From an uncultured Acidobacteriota bacterium (lineage in GTDB: Bacteria > Acidobacteriota > Vicinamibacteria > Vicinamibacterales > CAVVIG01), in assembly GCA_902825985.1 (NCBI GenBank), contig CADEDC010000015.1, positions 24,454 through 67,467 on the forward strand: 43,014 nucleotides of DNA, in the 5' to 3' direction. The notes below the pieces were generated by a model, which was given only the letters and a program-made list of their open reading frames with translations, was not told where the DNA came from and did no database searches. Each line of letters begins with the position of its first letter. Position 1 is the stretch's first letter. The translations under genes and the position numbers were made by a program. Shown here in pieces: positions 24,866 through 32,717 of this stretch.

Positions 24866-27472
24866 ATGCTTCGCAGAGTGCTCGTTCTTGTCGTAGCCGC
24901 AGTCCTCACGGGGGTGCCGGTTGCCTTGCCGGCGGCGCAGGCCGCAGCAGCCACCACACAGACCGGACCGGCGTCGGTCGCCGGTGTCGTGCGCGACTCG
25001 TCGGGGGGAGCCATTCCAGGCGCCACGGTTCGCGTGGTCAACGAGGCGACCGGCGTGGCCATCGACACGGTCAGTGACGGACAGGGGGCGTATCGGACGC
25101 CCGATCTGGCGCCGGGCGACTACCGCGTGGAGGTGGCGCTCGATGGCTTTGACACCGCCGTCAACCGTCTGGCCGTGGCGGCCGGCGCGGGGGCCACCAG
25201 CGACGTGACGCTGAGTCCGGCGCGTTTCAGTCAATCGGTCGTCGTCACCGCTCGCCGCACCGAGGAAATCGCGCAGGAGGTGCCGATCCCGGTCTCGGTC
25301 GTCCGCGGCGACCTCGTCGCCGACGCCGGCGCCTTCAACGTCAACCGCCTGAAGGAAATGCTGCCGACGGTGCAGTTCTACTCCACGAATCCGCGGAACT
25401 CGTCGATCAACATCCGTGGACTCGGGGCGCCATTCGGGCTGACCAACGACGGCATCGAGCCAGGTGTCGGACTGTACATCGATGGCGTCTTCCATGCCAG
25501 GCCGGCGGCCGCGACCATGGACTTCCTCGACGTCGAACAGGTGGAGGTGCTGCGCGGTCCGCAGGGGACGTTGTTCGGCAAGAACACCACGGCGGGCGCG
25601 ATCAACGTCACGACGCGCAAGCCGAGTTTCACGCCGGCCAGCGAAGTGGAGCTGAACTACGGCAACCTCGGCTTCGTGCAGGCGAAGGCCTCGGTGACCG
25701 GACCGCTGCTGAAGACGGTCGCCGGCCGCTTGTCGTTCTCGGGCACGCAGCGGGACGGCGTTCTCACCAACGTCCGCACCGGTGACGATGTCAACGACCT
25801 GAACAATCTCGGCTTCCGCGGCCAGGTCCTGTACGCGCCGTCGGGCAACCTTGCGGTGTCGTATTCCGTCGATCACACGCGGCAACGGCCTCGTGGCTAC
25901 ACGCAGGTCGTCGCCGGTGTCGCACCGACGCTGCGGCCCTTGAATCGCCAGTACGACGCGATAGCGCGCGATCTGCACTACACCGCGCCGAGCTTCGATG
26001 CCTTCGACCGCCTGACGGATGTCGATTCGCCGATGCGCTCCCACCAGGGCATGGGCGGGTCCGCGGCGGGCGTCGACTGGAAGCTCGGGCCTGGACGACT
26101 GACGTCGACCACCGCCTATCGCTATTGGGACTGGCAGCCGTCGAACGACCGGGACTTCCTCGGGCTGCCGATTACGACCGTTTCCGCAGCACCGTCGTAC
26201 CAGACGCAGTGGACGCAGGAAGTGCGGTGGGCCGGCAGCCTGCGGCCACGCGTCGGCGTCGTCGTCGGTGGCTTCTTCTTCCGTCAGACGCTCGATTCGG
26301 ATCCATCGTTTCGACAGGAGCAGGGGGCGGCGGCGGCGCGCTTCCTGCTGGCGCCGAGCGTCAACGCCCAGACGCCGGGGCTGCTCGATGGCTACGGATT
26401 CGAGCAGTTCCTGCGCTATCGCCACACGAGTTCGGCGGCGTTCGGGCAGCTCGAATGGACCATCAACGACCGGCTCCGCCTGCTGCCCGGGCTGCGGCTG
26501 AACTACGACCAGAAGGATGTGTCGTTCGACCAACGGGTCTATGGCGGGCTGCAGACCACCGATGCCGCCCTGATCGCCCTCCAGCGCTCGGTCCTGGCGC
26601 CGCAGACCTATGCCGCGGACGTCGACGACACCAACCTGTCCGGCCAGATGAGCGTGGCGTACAAGGTCGCGAACCCGGTCAACACCTACGTCACCTACGC
26701 CACCAGCTTCAAGTCGGTCGGTTTGAACCTGAACGGCGTGCCGACCGATGCGCAGGACCGCCCCGTGCTGTCGGCGGCGACGGTCAAGCCGGAGGACGTT
26801 CGCCACATCGAGGTCGGCGTCAAGACGCAGCCGCTCCCGAACGTCACGGTGAACGTCACCGCCTATGACACCGAGGTCGACGACTTCCAGGCACAGGTGG
26901 TCAACGCCGGCGTCGGCGTACTGCGCGGCTATCTGGCGAATGCGGAGCGGGTCGGTGTCCGCGGCGTCGAAGTGGACGGCAGCCTCACGGTGAACGGTGA
27001 CCTGTCGTTCTACGCGTCGGCGGCGTTCACGGACGGCACCTACGTCTCCTTCCCGGACGCCCCGCCGCCCCTTGAAGACACCGGCGGGCCGCCGGTGACG
27101 GACGTGTCGGGCACGCCGTTGCCGGGCATCTCCAAATCGGCGATCTCGATCGGCGGCGAATACATCCGTCGCGGCGCGGTCTTCGGCCGCACCGGGCAGT
27201 TCTTCGGCGCGTTCGACGCGAGCTACCGCTCGTCGTTCTCGTCGAGCGCCAGTGCGTCGCGCTACCTGATCGTCGATGGCTACTCACTGCTGAACACGCG
27301 CGTCGGATTCAGGACGCCGAGCGGCTGGACGGTTTCAGTGTGGGCGAGAAACCTGCTCGACACGGACTACTACGACCTGCTGTCGGCGGCGCCCGGCAAC
27401 TCCGGTCTGTTCGTCGGCCAGCCGGGCGATCCGCGCACCGTCGGCATCACCTTGCGGATCAGCCTCAGGTAG
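24866..27472 (+). CDS. TonB-dependent receptor with N-terminal carboxypeptidase-regulatory domain
   Basis: This 868-residue outer-membrane receptor has a signal peptide (about 1-28), a carboxypeptidase-D regulatory-like domain (about 35-120; VAGVVRDSSGGAIPGATV), a plug (about 130-265; NIRGLGAPF, GLYIDGVF, VEVLRGPQGTLFGKNTTAGAI) and a 22-strand-type barrel ending in a terminal-strand motif (GITLRISLR). Such receptors import siderophores, cobalamin or glycans using TonB energy; the plug type is the siderophore/cobalamin-like one. The ATG at 24866 follows GGGAG. It is a single gene with a long upstream region, convergent with the DinB-like gene. The substrate is not inferable. Confidence 0.92.
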   Translation: MLRRVLVLVVAAVLTGVPVALPAAQAAAATTQTGPASVAGVVRDSSGGAIPGATVRVVNEATGVAIDTVSDGQGAYRTPDLAPGDYRVEVALDGFDTAVNRLAVAAGAGATSDVTLSPARFSQSVVVTARRTEEIAQEVPIPVSVVRGDLVADAGAFNVNRLKEMLPTVQFYSTNPRNSSINIRGLGAPFGLTNDGIEPGVGLYIDGVFHARPAAATMDFLDVEQVEVLRGPQGTLFGKNTTAGAINVTTRKPSFTPASEVELNYGNLGFVQAKASVTGPLLKTVAGRLSFSGTQRDGVLTNVRTGDDVNDLNNLGFRGQVLYAPSGNLAVSYSVDHTRQRPRGYTQVVAGVAPTLRPLNRQYDAIARDLHYTAPSFDAFDRLTDVDSPMRSHQGMGGSAAGVDWKLGPGRLTSTTAYRYWDWQPSNDRDFLGLPITTVSAAPSYQTQWTQEVRWAGSLRPRVGVVVGGFFFRQTLDSDPSFRQEQGAAAARFLLAPSVNAQTPGLLDGYGFEQFLRYRHTSSAAFGQLEWTINDRLRLLPGLRLNYDQKDVSFDQRVYGGLQTTDAALIALQRSVLAPQTYAADVDDTNLSGQMSVAYKVANPVNTYVTYATSFKSVGLNLNGVPTDAQDRPVLSAATVKPEDVRHIEVGVKTQPLPNVTVNVTAYDTEVDDFQAQVVNAGVGVLRGYLANAERVGVRGVEVDGSLTVNGDLSFYASAAFTDGTYVSFPDAPPPLEDTGGPPVTDVSGTPLPGISKSAISIGGEYIRRGAVFGRTGQFFGAFDASYRSSFSSSASASRYLIVDGYSLLNTRVGFRTPSGWTVSVWARNLLDTDYYDLLSAAPGNSGLFVGQPGDPRTVGITLRISLR

Positions 27473-27554
27473 GCAGGGTCATCACGACGGCCGCGTCACG
27501 TCGCCGGCGCCCGCCACCGGCCGACGCGGCCGCCGCGGTGACAGTGGCCGGGCG

Positions 27555-28058
27555 TCACGCCGCCGGTTGCGGATCCACACCGGCCCACAGATTGACCGTC
27601 GTGAGCTCCTCGCGCCCGCAGGACTTGAGATAGAGGAACAGCTGCGTCCGGTATGCCGCGCAGCCGCCGAGCACGAGGTAGACGATGAAGGCACCGCGCG
27701 TGGTGGGCTGGCCGTCGAAGCCGGTCATCGAGGCGCGGAAGTCCTGGTCTGACATCGCGCCGACAATCCTGCCGTACTCGTCCAGATGTGACGCCAGCAC
27801 CGCCATGGTCTGGTCGAAGTCGCGTGCGTTGGCCTCGGCGAGCGCCTGGCTCCACGCCTCGCGATCGAAGCCGTGATTGGCGGCTTGGATCAAACCCGGG
27901 CCCATGATGCTCAGATACCGCAACAGCTCCAGGGTGCTGCGCTGCCGGGGGGTCGGGCGGTAGTCGAGCTGCGCGCGATCGATCTTGCCCGCCAGGTGCA
28001 GCAGAATGCGGACTTCCTTCTGAAGGGCCGCGATCAGTTCGTCCTTGGTCAGTACCAC
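27555..28058 (-). CDS. DinB-like four-helix protein
   Basis: This 167-residue soluble protein looks like a member of the DinB/DfsB four-helix-bundle superfamily: the start TKDELIAALQKEVRILLHLAGKI, LDYRPTPRQRSTLELLRYL, and the conserved tail segment near NLWAGVDP. Many members bind a metal and use thiol cofactors such as mycothiol or bacillithiol; the usual three histidines are not all evident here. The GTG start is supported by AAGGAGA a few nt upstream. It is monocistronic as far as can be seen, 171 nt downstream-facing from the DUF4440 gene. Confidence 0.75.
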   Translation of the reverse strand: MVLTKDELIAALQKEVRILLHLAGKIDRAQLDYRPTPRQRSTLELLRYLSIMGPGLIQAANHGFDREAWSQALAEANARDFDQTMAVLASHLDEYGRIVGAMSDQDFRASMTGFDGQPTTRGAFIVYLVLGGCAAYRTQLFLYLKSCGREELTTVNLWAGVDPQPAA

Positions 28059-28229
28059 GCTGGTCTCCTTTTTTCATCGCCAGGCTGACGCCACGATGAC
28101 CCCCCGGGCCTGCGTCCGTGCCGGGAGCCGGACGTCACGTTGGCGCCGCCGGTCATGCCGACAGCATATAACGGCATGAGGCGCTCGCCCGGACGGCGAC
28201 GCCCGAGCGCGCGCCGACGCCTGGCCGAC

Positions 28230-28697
28230 CTAGCGCGGCGCGACGCGGGTGCTCTGGCTGGCGACGCACTGCCAGCGGCCGTCGCGCCAGACGAAGATGT
28301 CGACGTAGCGGAAGGTCACCTCGTGCCGGACGCCGTTGCGCGGTCCGACCATGCGGCGCGCGAAGCGGACGACGACGGTGTCGGTGTACGCCTTGACGGT
28401 GAAGTCCTCGATCGCCGACTCGTCGATGCGCTGATTGAACGTGCGCACCAGTTCGAGTTCGCCGCTGCGGTCGCCCTGCGTCCCGTCGTCGTAGGTGGAC
28501 ACGTACTCCTCGGCGAGAATGGCGCTGACGGCGTTCACGTCGTTCCGCTCGACCGCGGCCGCCCATTGCTCCTCGAGGTCGAGGAAAATCTGCTGGTCCG
28601 ACAGACCGCGCTGATCCTGGGCGGACGCCGGCGCCGGCGCCGAGCACGCCAGCGCCAGCGCGAACAGGAGTGGGCCGGCGATATCCCGCCGCGTCAT
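28230..28697 (-). CDS. Secreted NTF2-like protein (DUF4440)
   Basis: This 155-residue exported protein has a signal peptide (about 1-27, ending ASAQ) and an NTF2/SnoaL-like fold of the DUF4440 type: [26 protein letters not shown], then [22 protein letters not shown] at the C-terminus. The family includes enzymes and ligand-binding proteins; nothing here identifies a substrate. Its ATG overlaps the stop codon of the preceding three-repeat gene (ATGA), so it is the last member of a three-gene operon with a histidine kinase. Confidence 0.87.
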   Translation of the reverse strand: MTRRDIAGPLLFALALACSAPAPASAQDQRGLSDQQIFLDLEEQWAAAVERNDVNAVSAILAEEYVSTYDDGTQGDRSGELELVRTFNQRIDESAIEDFTVKAYTDTVVVRFARRMVGPRNGVRHEVTFRYVDIFVWRDGRWQCVASQSTRVAPR

Positions 28698-29290
28698 CGG
28701 GCCGACGCGGCGCGCCGCGTGATGGCGACGAGTTCCTTGCCGCCGATCGCCGTTTTGGCGACGGTCATGCCGAGCACCTCGAAGCCGGCGCCGCCGATGT
28801 CGACCAGCTCCTTCTCCAATGTCGACGTGCGCGAGGTGGCGAGCAGCCGGTACTGCGACGGTCCTGCCGCGCTGTCCTTGTCACGTTCGAGAATGCAGAC
28901 GACTTCGTCGCCACCGAACATCGACTTGAAGACGGTCTGACCGACGTACTCGTAGCCGCCGGCGGCCGCTTCCTGGAGTTCCTTCTCCATGGTCGACGTC
29001 CGGTTCGTCGCCAGCAGCCTGTAGGCGTAGCGGCCGCGGCTGTCGCCGCGTTTCGCGAGCACGGCGACGACCTCGCTGCCGCCGATGGCGGTCTCGCCCC
29101 CCATGACGGCCGTGAAGCGGAAGCCGGCTTCCGCCGCCGCGTTCAATTCTTTCTCCATCGTCGAGGTCTTGTTGGTGGCGAGCACGCGATGTTCGACCCC
29201 GATCGGCGGCTGTGCCGCCGCGGTGTGCGGCGACGGCACCGTCACGACGAGGGCAACCCCGAGGGCGGCGAGCCAGATTGTCCGTTTCAT
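28694..29290 (-). CDS. Secreted protein made of three ~57-residue repeats
   Basis: This 198-residue exported protein (signal peptide about 1-26) is built of three tandem repeats starting near residues 34, 90 and 147. Each begins (H/Y)R(V/L)LAT(N/S)(K/R)TST(M/L)EKEL and ends with a hydrophobic strand such as [18 protein letters not shown] or GGKELVAIT. Each unit looks like an alpha/beta element of DUF4177-like size. I do not know a function. The ATG lies only 6 nt after the histidine kinase stop codon without its own ribosome binding site, so translation is probably coupled. The end overlaps the DUF4440 start by 4 nt. Confidence 0.85.
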   Translation of the reverse strand: MKRTIWLAALGVALVVTVPSPHTAAAQPPIGVEHRVLATNKTSTMEKELNAAAEAGFRFTAVMGGETAIGGSEVVAVLAKRGDSRGRYAYRLLATNRTSTMEKELQEAAAGGYEYVGQTVFKSMFGGDEVVCILERDKDSAAGPSQYRLLATSRTSTLEKELVDIGGAGFEVLGMTVAKTAIGGKELVAITRRAASAR

Positions 29291-29296
29291 GAGGGC

Positions 29297-30892
29297 TCAC
29301 GCTACCGCAGTTTCGCGCCCCACGCCAGCGCCAGGCTGTACCGCGCGTTCCGTCTGGGTCTCCCCCGGCCAGCCGCCCTCCGGCGGCGCGATGGGGAGCC
29401 TGAACGTGGCGGTGCAGCCGCGGCCGGCGTCGCTGTCGAGCGCCAGGCTGCCGCCCATCAGCTTCGCCAGGCGCTGCGAGATCGTCAGACCGAGCCCGGT
29501 GCCGCCGAACTGGCGGGCGATGCCGCCGTCGGCCTGGACGAACGGCTCGAACCGCCTGATGCGGGCCAGCTGTTCCGGCGTCATGCCGATGCCGGTATCC
29601 GTGACCGTGAATTCGACGTGCGGCTCGCCGGCGCAGTCGGTGCGCGAGCACCGGACGGTGACGCGACCGTGGCTGGTGAACTTGGCGGCGTTGCCCACCA
29701 GGTTGACCAGAATCTGCCGTACCTTCTGGGGGTCGGCGGTCAGCGTCCCGGCCGCCTCGGCGCCGCTGACCTCGAGGACGTTGCGGTTGGCGCGCACCAG
29801 CGGCATGACGACCGACAGGGCGTCGGCGACGACGCTTGCGGCGGCGAACGGGTGGACGTCCAGCGCGCTGCGACCCACCTCCAGGCGCGACAGCTCGATG
29901 ACGTCGTTGATCAGTCCGCGCAGGTGCTGGGCCGAGCGGTTGATCAGGGCGAGGTCCTCATGCACCTGCGGGCCGACGCTCGTCATCTCCTCGTGCAGCA
30001 GTTCGGTGTATCCGATGATGGCATTGAGCGGCGTCCGGAATTCGTGACTGACGCTCGCGAGGAACTGACTCTTGGCGCGGCTCGCCGACTCGGCCCGCTC
30101 ACGGGCGTCGTGCAGGTCGACCGACTGTTCCTGCAACCGCCGGATCGACGCACGGGCCGTCCGTACCGCGTTGGCCAGCTGCTGGCGCAGGCGCTCGGCG
30201 GTGCCGGCGGTCATCGACAGGTAGCCGCCGCAACCGACGAGGAACGCGATGCGGCCGGCCTGCGATGTCCACACCAGCGCCTGGCCGTCGACGACTTGAC
30301 GGTAGCCGAGCATGCCGACGTACGCGGCGACGCCAATCGCCGTGAAGGCCAGCGCCTGGCGCCGGCTGGTATTCAGCTGATCCGACACGCGCATCAGCGG
30401 CAGGATGTAGAGCCAGCTGGCCTCGCCGCCGGTCATGTAGACCGCCGTCATCCAGATGAAGGGATCGAGACCGAGGAAGACCAGGCTCGCCGGTCCCGTC
30501 CACCGGTGCGGCACGAGCCGCAGCGCGGCCCAGCTGCCGAGGCCGTAGATCAGGAACGTGACGCCGAGGGCCCGCAGGCCCGGCCACGCGCCCGCCGTCG
30601 ACACGACACTGGCGGCAACGATCAGCCAGAGGATGGTGAAGCCGAGCAGGCGGAGGGCCGGGACCTGGCGCGTCGTGTAGCGCCGCTGCTTGTCGGCCTT
30701 GCGCGATGCGATGGCCTCGCCGTCGAGCGTGATGGACCCGTGATCGGCGGCGACCTCGGGGTGGCTGGCAGGCGGTGCGTTCCGGCGTCCGAAGGCGTCG
30801 GCCGGGTCGGCGGCGGGGCGGGCATCGGCGCTCATATCGTCAGTCGCGGTCGACGTGAGCTGTTCCAGTGGGAGCGGTGCATGCCCGTGCAT
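29297..30892 (-). CDS. Membrane sensor histidine kinase
   Basis: This 531-residue kinase has a long charged N-terminal cytoplasmic stretch (1-75), about five to six transmembrane segments (80-230), a short coiled coil, then HisKA with the predicted phosphoacceptor His283 (SVSHEFRTPLNAIIGYTELL) and HATPase_c with N box (NLVGNAAKFT), DTGIGM and GGTGLGLTISQRLAKLMGG. No receiver or response regulator gene is adjacent, so its partner is elsewhere. The start at 30892 is uncertain; an ATG at 30835 is also possible and neither has a good ribosome binding site. It leads an operon with the three-repeat protein and DUF4440. Confidence 0.92.
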   Translation of the reverse strand: MHGHAPLPLEQLTSTATDDMSADARPAADPADAFGRRNAPPASHPEVAADHGSITLDGEAIASRKADKQRRYTTRQVPALRLLGFTILWLIVAASVVSTAGAWPGLRALGVTFLIYGLGSWAALRLVPHRWTGPASLVFLGLDPFIWMTAVYMTGGEASWLYILPLMRVSDQLNTSRRQALAFTAIGVAAYVGMLGYRQVVDGQALVWTSQAGRIAFLVGCGGYLSMTAGTAERLRQQLANAVRTARASIRRLQEQSVDLHDARERAESASRAKSQFLASVSHEFRTPLNAIIGYTELLHEEMTSVGPQVHEDLALINRSAQHLRGLINDVIELSRLEVGRSALDVHPFAAASVVADALSVVMPLVRANRNVLEVSGAEAAGTLTADPQKVRQILVNLVGNAAKFTSHGRVTVRCSRTDCAGEPHVEFTVTDTGIGMTPEQLARIRRFEPFVQADGGIARQFGGTGLGLTISQRLAKLMGGSLALDSDAGRGCTATFRLPIAPPEGGWPGETQTERAVQPGAGVGRETAVA

Positions 30893-31107
30893 CCAGCCGA
30901 CGTCAAGGTGCTTATCGGACGATCGACGTCGTCATCGGCACGGCGTGCAGCGGCCAGGCGGAGAGTCAGGGCAGCGCAGTGCCGGGGTGTGTCGTGGCGG
31001 GAGGGGTGATGCGCCGGGCGCTCGCCGGGTAGGCCGGGATGACAGCACCCCGGCCCCGACGAGCGAGGCGGCGGCGGGCGCAGCGGCTCGCCGCCGGCGG
31101 TGCCGGC

Positions 31108-31653
31108 CTAGTTGCCCGGCACCATCAGGTGCGCGGTCGACGTGCCGGCGTCCATGAGCCAGAGACCGCCCTGCTTCGGGTTGTCCGGGATGCCGCCGAG
31201 CGACGCGCTCGTCGCGCCGGGCACCGCGATCGTCATGTGCCGGCGCGGCGTGGCCTGGTCGCCCGTCGCGTGCCACCAGATCGACCCGTATTCAGGCTTC
31301 GCGCGGCTGCCGTCCTTTTCCGCCGCGTCGAGCAGTGCCTTCGTCTTCGCCTTGTCCCCGGCGGCCTCGAACCTCAGGTTCTGGGCGACGCGGTCGAGAT
31401 TCCTGACGCTGGTGCATTCGATTGAGAACGGCGCCTGGCCCGCCATGCCGGACAGGTCGTAGCAGACCAGGTTGTTCGTGCCCTTCCGGATGGTGTCGTA
31501 GGTGTAGTCGGCTTTCCACTTGATGACCGTCGCCCCCTCCTTCTGGGGATTCGGTGCGGCGATGAGCGCCTTGTCGACCTCGGGCGTCGATTGCGCGAAG
31601 GCGCTGGTCGACGCCGCCAGGATGCCGAGAACGAGCAGAGCAAGCCTCTTCAT
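31108..31653 (-). CDS. Secreted hypothetical protein
   Basis: This 181-residue exported protein has a signal peptide (about 1-20, ending AFAQ) and no family I can name. Notable segments are ALIAAPNPQKEGATVIKW, TNNLVCYDLSG, EYGSIWWHATGDQ and a C-terminal GTSTAHLMVPGN; two cysteines (VCYD and ECTS) could form a disulfide. The pattern is found in uncharacterised proteins of Acidobacteriota, from memory. GAGG seven nt before the ATG decides the start at 31653 and excludes the longer frame to 31956. It stands between gaps of about 200 and 145 nt. Confidence 0.72.
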   Translation of the reverse strand: MKRLALLVLGILAASTSAFAQSTPEVDKALIAAPNPQKEGATVIKWKADYTYDTIRKGTNNLVCYDLSGMAGQAPFSIECTSVRNLDRVAQNLRFEAAGDKAKTKALLDAAEKDGSRAKPEYGSIWWHATGDQATPRRHMTIAVPGATSASLGGIPDNPKQGGLWLMDAGTSTAHLMVPGN

Positions 31654-31798
31654 AGGAAACCTCACTGTGTGTAGAGCCTCACCAGGGTGCGTGCCGGGTG
31701 GAGGCGAAGATACCATGACGGTGCCGTCGCCGGGCGCCGGATCTGGTGGACGGCGGCTGCCGGTGGCGGTGACGGCCGGCGGCCGGCCGGCGCGCCGG

Positions 31799-32158
31799 CT
31801 ACGGCTCGGCCCGCATCGAGTCGACGGTGATCGTCCGGGTCCGGGCGTCCACCGTCCCGACGACGCGTACCTTTCGGCCCGCGAGGGCGTCGGCCGTCTT
31901 CTGATCGCTGAGCTGGTACGTCGTGCCGCCATCGACGAGCACGAAGGGGGCGCCATGATAGATGACGCAAGCCCGCGCGCACTCGGCGTCGGTGTCGCCC
32001 ATTTTCATCGCCGCGTGACTGGCGGCGGCGCACGTCTCGTCGGTGATCGTGCCGACGATGGTCTGCGCCTTCTGGCCGGCCGCCGCCGTGGTGCCTCCGG
32101 CGGTGGCCAGCAGCCACAGTGCGAGCGCGGCGTGACGACGAAAGGCCTCGGTTTTCAT
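31799..32158 (-). CDS. DUF5818 small secreted protein
   Basis: This 119-residue exported protein has a signal peptide (about 1-27) and the DUF5818 pattern: VGTITDETCA, AECARACVIYHGAPFVLVDGG, TYQLSDQ, then VVGTVDARTRTITVDSM, with three cysteines in the first half. The predicted fold is a small OB-like beta barrel; no function is known. Its ATG lies 17 nt after the stop of the SMR-like gene on the same strand, so the two are probably one transcript. Confidence 0.85.
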   Translation of the reverse strand: MKTEAFRRHAALALWLLATAGGTTAAAGQKAQTIVGTITDETCAAASHAAMKMGDTDAECARACVIYHGAPFVLVDGGTTYQLSDQKTADALAGRKVRVVGTVDARTRTITVDSMRAEP

Positions 32159-32175
32159 GGCGCCACCATCTTACG

Positions 32176-32487
32176 CTAGGGCATCCGCAGCAGCGCGATG
32201 CCGCCGACGATGAGCGCCAGGGCCGAGAGCTTCGAGGCGGTCACCGACTCGCCGAACAGCGCGACGCCGAGGCCGAATGCCAGCGCCGCCTCCAGACCGA
32301 GCACCAGGATGTAGGTCGTGCCGAGTTCCGCGCCGCGCATCGCCTGCGACTGCAGTGCCGCACCGATGCCGAACAGGGTGACGAATCCCAGGACCGGCCA
32401 CAGCTGGCGGACGCCGTCCGCATACTTCATGAAGACGCCGCCCGCGGTGAAGGCGAGCGCCGCCAGTCCGGCGAGCATGAGGTGCAT
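32176..32487 (-). CDS. SMR-like four-helix membrane protein
   Basis: This 103-residue protein has four hydrophobic helices and the layout of the small multidrug resistance/DMT family (start MHLMLAGLAALAFTAGGVFMKYADG, end GESVTASKLSALALIVGGIALL). The glutamate essential for proton-coupled export in EmrE (Glu14, in the AEVIGTTLMKFSEG segment) is replaced by a hydrophobic residue in the aligned stretch AFTAGGVFMKYADG. A classic drug/proton antiporter is therefore unlikely, and a lipid carrier or paired-SMR role is possible. The ATG at 32487 is chosen because it starts the first helix; the upstream Met at 32559 adds an arginine-rich tail. Confidence 0.7.
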   Translation of the reverse strand: MHLMLAGLAALAFTAGGVFMKYADGVRQLWPVLGFVTLFGIGAALQSQAMRGAELGTTYILVLGLEAALAFGLGVALFGESVTASKLSALALIVGGIALLRMP

Positions 32488-32663
32488 GGCGGGAGCATAC
32501 GCGACCGTGCCCATCCGCGTCACCGCAGCGTCCAGTCGTAGCCGGGGTCGCCGGCGCACCGACCCGTCGCGATCCAGTCGACGAGCAGCGTCGATGCCAC
32601 GAAGAGCAGCCGCGTCCCGGGCTCCTCGACCAGCCTTGCAGGTCCACCGCGGAGCCGCGGGCG

Positions 32664-32695
32664 TTGCAACGGCTGCCCGATTCGTGACGTATATA
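32664..32695 (+). promoter_or_regulatory. Candidate promoter of the five-gene TonB/PQQ operon
   Basis: TTGCAA (32664-32669) and TATATA (32690-32695) stand out as AT-rich boxes in GC-rich DNA. The 20-nt spacer is longer than the sigma-70 optimum. Transcription from here would start just before the ATG at 32718. Confidence 0.3.
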
Positions 32696-32717
32696 AGGAC
32701 TGCGACAGAACTGAGCT

